Shown: positions 6,487 through 10,702 of the stretch, in pieces
Numbering within the stretch: the first letter of the stretch is position 1
Layout: each line of letters opens with the position of its first letter
Source of the DNA: CAYTPI01 sp964439625
Lineage (GTDB): Bacteria; Chloroflexota; Anaerolineae; Aggregatilineales; UBA3940
Length of the DNA stretch: 10,702 bases
NCBI GenBank assembly: GCA_964439625.1
Contig: CAYTPI010000034.1
Coordinates: 1-10,702, forward strand
Reading direction: 5' to 3'
Notes under the pieces: model-generated
What the model saw: the letters and a program-made list of their open reading frames with translations, nothing else
Told to the model about the DNA's origin: nothing
The model's database searches: none
Program-made: the position numbers and the translations under genes

Positions 6487-7134
6487 CTAAGGTAAATTCT
6501 GACCGTAAGCGCCTGCGATAGCTACGACGGCGTCACGTTGACTAGAACTACCTACAGATGTTATTAGATACTGACCCTTATACGCAATGAGTTGACCAAG
6601 TTCCTCGTTCCAACCTGCATCCGTTAACCCTGGGTGGGATACAGACTCATTCGCAGAGAATGAGGTTTGTAGTACGGCAAAGTTTTGGGCTGCATTTTGC
6701 TCCATCTCGTTGTCTTGAATGGTAATCAGGTAGGCACCACCGTCGTCAAAGCGGAAAACACAAGTTGCTTGCTCCTCTACGCCGGAATGTCCTGTCCCTG
6801 TCACCGTGGTGCCAAACGCGGCTGCCACTTCATCCTCACTGACGGTATCACAAATACTTGGCAGTATATCTGACCCACTCTCGCTGGGTGCTGCGTCGGG
6901 ATCCACTTCAATGCCTTCGGCCTCCTCTTGAAATTCACCAGCAAGTGTTGCCGCTGCTGCTGCCGTCGGTGCTATCTCTTGAACCTCACCAGCGAGAGTC
7001 GCTGCTGCCTGTGCTGTTGGTGCTATTTCCTGCGCTTGCTCAGCAATTGCGGTGATCTGCCCGAGTGGGCCACATGTACACGCAACAACGCCTAAAAATA
7101 GTGCGCCAAGCGCAGCTTGAAACTGTATTTTCAT
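6487..7134 (-). CDS. Small secreted lipoprotein with tandem 17-residue repeat
   Basis: This 215-residue exported lipoprotein has a lipobox GVVAC (Cys19) after a hydrophobic stretch, with another Cys at 21. An Ala/Glu-rich region carries two nearly identical 17-residue units, 35-51 and 52-68, each starting QEIAPTA and ending TLAGE plus one residue. They differ at only two positions. The C-terminal domain (about 92-215) contains ICDTVSEDEVAAAFG, a Cys in ATCVFRF, and a final AVVAIAGAYGQNLP. This arrangement resembles DUF3558-like actinobacterial lipoproteins, where two Cys can pair, but I cannot confirm the family. The function is unknown; it should sit on the outer face of the cytoplasmic membrane. 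AGAAAG is a weak ribosome binding site. The gene is divergent from the propeller lipoprotein and has its own terminator. Confidence 0.8.
   Translation of the reverse strand: MKIQFQAALGALFLGVVACTCGPLGQITAIAEQAQEIAPTAQAAATLAGEVQEIAPTAAAAATLAGEFQEEAEGIEVDPDAAPSESGSDILPSICDTVSEDEVAAAFGTTVTGTGHSGVEEQATCVFRFDDGGAYLITIQDNEMEQNAAQNFAVLQTSFSANESVSHPGLTDAGWNEELGQLIAYKGQYLITSVGSSSQRDAVVAIAGAYGQNLP
6931..7032 (-). repeat. Tandem 51-bp repeat inside the lipoprotein gene
   Basis: Two adjacent 51-bp units (7032-6982 and 6981-6931) encode QEIAPTAxAAATLAGEx twice. The protein units differ at two residues, while several codons differ synonymously. That points to a duplication old enough to drift at the DNA level but kept at the protein level. 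Confidence 0.75.
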
Positions 7135-7185
7135 AAATATACTTTCTATAATGGTTCTTTTCGATGGTAGCCATTGTACTGTATA

Positions 7186-7237
7186 TTGACGTTTCTCACT
7201 GACTGCTGCCTAATCTGCAAAAGCAGCGAAGCAGTCA
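7186..7237 (+). promoter_or_regulatory. Candidate promoter and dyad for the propeller lipoprotein
   Basis: On the plus strand TTGACG (7186-7191) is followed after 17 bases by CCTAAT (7209-7214), a five-of-six and four-of-six promoter pair. An inverted repeat, TGACTGC (7200-7206) with GCAGTCA (7231-7237), spans the -10. It encloses a second small hairpin, CTGC-AAAA-GCAG (7215-7226). The overlap of dyad and promoter suits an operator or a leader hairpin. The rest of the 158-base divergent region (7135-7292) shows a TACAAT hexamer for the minus-strand gene but no convincing -35 partner. Confidence 0.35.
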
Positions 7238-7292
7238 TCCTGTTGCTACGCTCATACTGTCACGATTCCAATGGTTAAAGTGAGACAGACTT

Positions 7293-8465
7293 TTGCAAAA
7301 ATATGCAGCGAGCACCGTGTTAGTTGTGGTGCTCATGGCAGCGTGCATCCCTCTGGTTGAAACGCCAAAGCCAGCAACACCCACAGCTGATACCTTTGCG
7401 GATGATATCAATTCCGACCAGCTTTACACCTTCCACGCGGATGCCGCCAATACAGGGCAGTTCTCGTCGATTGGCGAGCCGACAGAGCCGAGCATTCTGT
7501 GGCAGGTTGAAACAGGACGGCGTGTTCGCTCGACACCTGTGCTGGCAGGTGACGTACTTTTGATTGGCGCCAACACTAATGTCTTCTATGCACTTGATGC
7601 TGAGACTGGTGAGACGCTGTGGGAATTCGACACACGCGCAGAAGTGGTATCTTCCCCGGCTGTCGTGGGGAGGCGTGTCTTCTTTGGCAGCCATGACGGC
7701 TTTGTCTACGCGGCAGCACTTGATAATGGTGCTGAATTATGGTCGTTCGATACTGGAGGAGAGGTTTATTCTTCACCTGTTGTCGTTGATGGTCTTGTGT
7801 TCGTAGGAAGTGCCAATGATGCCTTTTATGCCTTAAACGCGGAGTCAGGGGCAGAGGTGTGGCGAATTGAAACGGATGATGCGGTTTGGTCTTCGCCTGC
7901 TGTTGTTGATGGTGTTGTCTATTTTAATAGCCATGATAATAAGGCTTATGCAGTCGAAGCAAGCTCTGGCGAACTGATCTGGGAGTTTGATGCTGGAACA
8001 CAGGTGTGGTCGTCACCAATGGTGGCGAACGGTGTTGTCTATATCGGTGATCAACTTGGGCAAGTCTACGCACTTGATGCTGACACTGGCGAAGTTATTT
8101 GGCAGTTTGAAGCCGAAGGGGGTGTTTCGTCGACTGCCGCTCTTGGCGATGGTTTGATCTTTGCCAACAGCATTGGCGGCAGCTTATATGCCTTAGATGC
8201 CGACACAGGCCAGCAGCGTTGGGTTTATGAGACGAGCGGCCCCATGTATGCATCACCTGCTTATGCGGATGGCCTCGTTTACGCCGTCACTGAACAGGAT
8301 GGCTTATTGCTTGCTGTCGATGCTGAAACTGGAAGCCTAATCTGGGCATACGAAACCGGACGTCCAGGGAATAATCGCTCGTCATCGCCTATTATTGCTG
8401 GTACTACGTTGTATATCGGTAGTAACACTGAAGGAATTCTTGCCCTAACGGTTTACGCTGAATAA
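7293..8465 (+). CDS. PQQ-like beta-propeller repeat lipoprotein
   Basis: A 390-residue exported protein. After a hydrophobic N-terminus with a lipobox-like MAAC (Cys18) and a Pro/Thr linker, the segment LYTFHADAANTGQF (44-57) matches the usual entry into a PQQ-like propeller. Repeats of the form SSPxVxDGxVYxGSxDGxxYALDAxTGExxW follow. The repeat Trp falls at 70, 110, 150, 190, 230, 270, 310 and 351: seven at an exact 40-residue spacing, then one at 41, giving eight blades. The fold is a scaffold or binding platform, as in BamB or PQQ-dehydrogenase propellers. No catalytic domain is attached, so cofactor binding is not implied. The start is TTG, forced by an in-frame stop at 7281-7283 and the need for a signal peptide; GTGAGA lies just upstream. 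The 3' end overlaps the DUF5684 gene convergently by 13 bases. Confidence 0.9.
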   Translation: MQKYAASTVLVVVLMAACIPLVETPKPATPTADTFADDINSDQLYTFHADAANTGQFSSIGEPTEPSILWQVETGRRVRSTPVLAGDVLLIGANTNVFYALDAETGETLWEFDTRAEVVSSPAVVGRRVFFGSHDGFVYAAALDNGAELWSFDTGGEVYSSPVVVDGLVFVGSANDAFYALNAESGAEVWRIETDDAVWSSPAVVDGVVYFNSHDNKAYAVEASSGELIWEFDAGTQVWSSPMVANGVVYIGDQLGQVYALDADTGEVIWQFEAEGGVSSTAALGDGLIFANSIGGSLYALDADTGQQRWVYETSGPMYASPAYADGLVYAVTEQDGLLLAVDAETGSLIWAYETGRPGNNRSSSPIIAGTTLYIGSNTEGILALTVYAE

Positions 8466-8902
8466 GTGGATGCTTCAGTGTTAACGTCTGGATTGCTCAG
8501 TTCACCTCGTTGGTAGGTGGCATCACTGAAGGCCACGATCCAAAACATGACGGGCGGAAAGACAGCGCTGAGGTATCCAACCCAGCGTTCCTTCCCGAAC
8601 GCTTCTGCCATATTGGGCAGCACAAATAAACTGCCCAAGGGAGCTGTGAGAGTTATCATCATTAAAATAGCACCCCAAATCGGCCCACCGACAATTTTAG
8701 ATAAAATAATGAGATTGGCAAAAGGAATAAGGCCAGTCCAGCCGGGACGTCCTGCCTTTTGATGAACAATCCACCAAGCGATAGCTGTTGGTATGGCAAC
8801 GATGGCATACCCGACCAAATACGTATTTTGATATATCTTAAGCCAAAGGGGCATCTCTGGGCCACTTGACATCAGCACATTGATAAGCTCTTGAATATCC
8901 AT
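8453..8902 (-). CDS. DUF5684 family membrane protein
   Basis: A small integral membrane protein of 149 residues with four likely membrane segments (about 27-46, 56-72, 76-96 and 108-126). Family-typical elements are KAGRPGWTGLIPFANLIIL (49-67), AEAFGKERW (99-107) and the end motif AFSDATYQRG (124-133). The function of DUF5684 proteins is not established. The C-terminal tail is polar. The start is supported by GAGAG five bases upstream, and TACAAT lies 21 bases before the ATG as a possible -10. It converges with and overlaps the propeller gene end. A start-less reading frame on the same strand lies 72 bases upstream and may once have been its operon partner. Confidence 0.82.
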   Translation of the reverse strand: MDIQELINVLMSSGPEMPLWLKIYQNTYLVGYAIVAIPTAIAWWIVHQKAGRPGWTGLIPFANLIILSKIVGGPIWGAILMMITLTAPLGSLFVLPNMAEAFGKERWVGYLSAVFPPVMFWIVAFSDATYQRGELSNPDVNTEASTYSA

Positions 8903-8974
8903 CTTACTCTCTCGATTATTGTAACTTTTAATTACTTCCGAATGTACTAAAGTGTTGATGGCTTTTCCATTAGA

Positions 8975-9223
8975 TTATTTGGGGAATGCAATCGAGCCTG
9001 TGATGGTATCCCAAAGAATACGTGTCTCTTGTGATGCTTCAGGCAGGTCAGTATCTTCAGGCACAACCGTAATTATTAGGTATAACCATTCACCTGCATC
9101 GAAGGAAGCAGAATGCGTATCGCAGCGTATTGTACGTAAACAGGTGAATGTATTATGTAGGTCAATCTTTTCGACGTAATTACAGCATACTGTACCGATT
9201 TCTGGTCTACAAAGTGCAGTACT
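8975..9223 (-). pseudogene. Start-less 82-codon frame, probable 3' remnant of a gene
   Basis: This stretch occupies most of the apparent 398-base gap (8903-9300). On the minus strand a frame runs open for 82 codons from just after a TGA (9224-9226) to a TAA at 8975-8977. It contains no ATG and no upstream GTG or TTG; its first GTG lies in the C-terminal third. The distal half reads like a real protein C-terminus: SFDAGEWLYLIITVVPED, then LPEASQETRILWDTITGSIA and FPK. It resembles the tail of exported proteins that end in an amphipathic helix and a short strand. The proximal half has many Cys and is less convincing, perhaps frameshifted. I read it as a 5'-truncated gene whose front was lost where the ketopantoate reductase gene now begins. 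An intact gene using a rare start, or chance, is possible. Confidence 0.42.
9087..9150. repeat. 10-bp perfect inverted repeat, 44-base loop
   Basis: CATTCACCTG (9087-9096) is the exact reverse complement of CAGGTGAATG (9141-9150). The loop contains a direct repeat GCGTATCGCAGCGTAT. Both arms lie inside the start-less frame at 8975-9223, so they may be a hairpin in decayed sequence or an insertion scar. No T-run follows on either strand. Confidence 0.5.
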
Positions 9224-9288
9224 TCAGAATTGTTTTTCTATGGGCTTCTCATCGATTCTTTGTACAATCCATTAGCTTAAACGCTTGT

Positions 9289-9294
9289 AAGGAG
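9289..9294 (+). promoter_or_regulatory. Strong ribosome binding site of the ketopantoate reductase gene
   Basis: AAGGAG is followed by six bases and then ATG at 9301, the clearest Shine-Dalgarno in the window; it fixes the start. A TACAAT (9263-9268) upstream could be a -10, but no matching -35 is found. Confidence 0.7.
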
Positions 9295-9300
9295 ACTTAA

Positions 9301-10227
9301 ATGCAGATCGCCATCATGGGGGCAGGTGCTGTCGGGGGCTACTTTGGCGCGTTATTAGCAAGAGCTGGCCTCGACGTGGCTTTTATCGCTCGTGGGGAAC
9401 ACCTAGCCGCAATGCGCGAGAACGGTCTGTCCATCGATACAACTGCGGAGCGCAACTTTCGTATTACCGAGCCGCTTGCCACAAATGATCCATCCGAGAT
9501 TGGCCCTGTTGACCTAATCATCGTTGCAACGAAGACATACCACCTTGAGCAAGTTGCCCATGTGATGCGGCCTCTGGTTGGCCCTACGACAACAATTCTT
9601 CCTTTGTTGAACGGGGTCGAAGCAACTGAACAACTCGAGGCCTACTTTACGGGCCACGTTCTGGGTGGTCTCACTTGGATTTTCAGCGAGATCAGTAAGC
9701 CAGGGGTCATCCGTCATTGGGGCTATGGTAAGATCGACTTTGGCGAACTCGACAAGACCCAGACGAAGCGGGTAAGGCATATCAAACAGGTCTTTGAAGA
9801 AGCTGGTGTTACGCATGAGCTATCCGCCGATATTAACGTCAACCGCTGGCGCAAATTCATGACGGTTTGCCCCTTCAGCGCTATCAGCGCTGTGACGCGT
9901 GTCACCAATGATGTATTGATGGCGATCCCACAGACGCGCCAGATGTGGTATGAGGCCATGGCAGAAATTGATCAACTAGGCCGCGCCCAAGGGGTTGATC
10001 TCCCCGGCGAGCTCGTTGATACGACGTTTGCATTCGCCGAGAGTTGGCCCGCTGGCTCTACGCCGTCAATGATGCGCGACATTACAAGCGGGCATCGTTC
10101 GGAGCTAGAGGCGCAGCCTGGCTATGTCGCCCGTAAAAGTGCTGAACTGGGCGTTTCTGCACCAATTCACACCTTTTGCTACTACAGCCTCCTACCACAG
10201 GAACGCCGCACATTGGAGCAGCAGTAA
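9301..10227 (+). CDS. panE: Ketopantoate reductase family protein (PanE/ApbA-like)
   Basis: A cytoplasmic NADPH-dependent reductase of 308 residues, normal for the family, which reduces 2-dehydropantoate to pantoate in pantothenate/CoA synthesis. The N-terminal Rossmann domain has GAGAVGG (7-13). Lys78 (VATKTYH) and Asn104 (LLNGVE) match the cofactor/substrate residues corresponding to E. coli Lys72 and Asn98. The C-terminal helical domain has Lys185 (NRWRKF), matching catalytic Lys176. Ser256 (TPSMMRD) and Glu268 (RSELE) match Ser244 and Glu256. The positions corresponding to Asn180 and Asn184 are Val189 and Ser193, so the true substrate may differ from ketopantoate. The next gene, DUF92, begins at the base after the stop, with GGAG inside this gene as its ribosome binding site. 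I am confident of the family and less so of the PanE reaction. Confidence 0.85.
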   Translation: MQIAIMGAGAVGGYFGALLARAGLDVAFIARGEHLAAMRENGLSIDTTAERNFRITEPLATNDPSEIGPVDLIIVATKTYHLEQVAHVMRPLVGPTTTILPLLNGVEATEQLEAYFTGHVLGGLTWIFSEISKPGVIRHWGYGKIDFGELDKTQTKRVRHIKQVFEEAGVTHELSADINVNRWRKFMTVCPFSAISAVTRVTNDVLMAIPQTRQMWYEAMAEIDQLGRAQGVDLPGELVDTTFAFAESWPAGSTPSMMRDITSGHRSELEAQPGYVARKSAELGVSAPIHTFCYYSLLPQERRTLEQQ

Positions 10228-10702
10228 ATGTCACCTGTGCTGCTGCGTTTGCTATTTGGGCTGCTCTTTAGTGCAATAATTAGTGGCTTGGCTTACCGGC
10301 GGAGGTCGTTGTCACCATCCGGTGTGGTCGGCGCTGTTCTCGTTGGCACGGTCATCTTCACCTTTGGTGGTGCTGCTTTCGGCCTGTTGTTGATTACCTT
10401 TTTCGTATTATCCAACCTTCTCTCTCGTGTCCAACATACAAGGAAGGAACAGCTCGCCCAAGACAAATTCGATAAGACAGATCGTCGTGATTTGGGGCAG
10501 GCTTTGGCTAATGGTGGGGCTGCGATGATCTTTGCCGTGCTGTACGTCATTGTGCCCACGAATGCCGTGCTAGCCGCGTTTGTGGCAGCGATAGCAACCG
10601 TCAATGCAGATACTTGGGCCACCGAGGTCGGCGTGCTTAGTAAGTCGCAACCGCGCAGTATTATGACGTTCAAACCCGTGAAGCGGGGTACATCAGGGGG
10701 GA
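10228..10702 (+). CDS. DUF92 family membrane protein (VTE6-like), 3' end outside window
   Basis: This frame starts directly after the preceding stop (TAA-ATG) and stays open to the window edge, giving 158 residues. The translation shows the DUF92 pattern: an N-terminal hydrophobic helix, SLSPSGVVGAVLVGTVIFTF with a small-residue helix, a basic/acidic cytoplasmic stretch, RRDLGQALANGGAA, then NADTWATEVGVLSKSQPRSI and VKRGTSGG at the end. The ADTWATE-(I/V)-G and GTSGG motifs are family signatures. Plant VTE6 members phosphorylate phytyl phosphate in prenyl-lipid recycling; the bacterial role is mostly unproven but may involve polyprenyl phosphates. GGAG within the panE 3' end, nine bases before the ATG, is the likely ribosome binding site, so the two genes are probably translationally coupled. 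Confidence 0.88.
   Translation, partial: MSPVLLRLLFGLLFSAIISGLAYRRRSLSPSGVVGAVLVGTVIFTFGGAAFGLLLITFFVLSNLLSRVQHTRKEQLAQDKFDKTDRRDLGQALANGGAAMIFAVLYVIVPTNAVLAAFVAAIATVNADTWATEVGVLSKSQPRSIMTFKPVKRGTSGG

Noticed and set aside
7147..7152. Perfect TATAAT on the plus strand near the divergent lipoprotein start
   Set aside because: No -35 at 16-18 bases upstream (TTGAAA is 24 bases away) and it would give a leader of about 140 bases; not supported.
8952..9179. Plus-strand 75-codon frame from a GTG in the gap
   Set aside because: The minus-strand frame over the same bases reads much more like a protein; no ribosome binding site precedes the GTG.
10293..10673. Minus-strand 126-codon frame at the right edge
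   Set aside because: It is the antisense shadow of the DUF92 gene, whose plus-strand translation shows clear family motifs.
1..10702. CRISPR array, mobile element, toxin-antitoxin or phage-defence system
   Set aside because: No regularly spaced direct repeats, transposase, integrase, terminal inverted repeats or defence domains were found on either strand.

Overview
The window looks like ordinary chromosomal sequence from a free-living bacterium. Chloroflexota (Anaerolineae-like) is my best guess. This is an inference from several lipoproteins whose signal peptides lead into Thr/Pro/Glu- or Ala-rich low-complexity linkers, from a DUF5684 membrane protein, from a DUF92 protein, and from the balanced base composition; no marker gene fixes the lineage. 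I see no insertion sequence, phage gene, CRISPR array or defence system.

Layout. The left two thirds lie on the minus strand and read right to left. From 7134 leftward the genes are: a small lipoprotein with a clear terminator, an EamA-type drug/metabolite transporter, a membrane-anchored class I methyltransferase, a complete Fe(III)-type ABC importer (binding lipoprotein, fused two-domain permease, ATPase), and an initiator tRNA (fMet, CAT) with its own promoter. A divergent intergenic region (7135-7292) separates these from a plus-strand lipoprotein forming an eight-repeat PQQ-like beta-propeller. That gene overlaps convergently with a minus-strand DUF5684 membrane protein. Upstream of DUF5684 is a start-less minus-strand reading frame (8975-9223) that looks like the 3' remnant of a gene. 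The right end carries a plus-strand pair: a ketopantoate reductase-family gene and, directly abutting its stop, a DUF92 membrane protein that runs off the window edge.

How the parts work together. The three ABC genes form one import system: the lipoprotein captures ferric iron, the FbpB-like permease carries it across the membrane, and the FbpC-like ATPase powers it. A strong stem-loop sits between the binding-protein and permease genes, the usual place for a device that keeps binding protein in excess. An imperfect dyad upstream of the binding-protein gene is a candidate regulator site. The remaining genes are housekeeping or poorly characterised envelope functions, with no obvious pathway joining them.

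I found no convincing new multi-gene system. The items most worth a second look are the intercistronic hairpin, the decayed or hidden frame at 8975-9223, the very regular propeller, and altered active-site positions in the ketopantoate reductase homologue.
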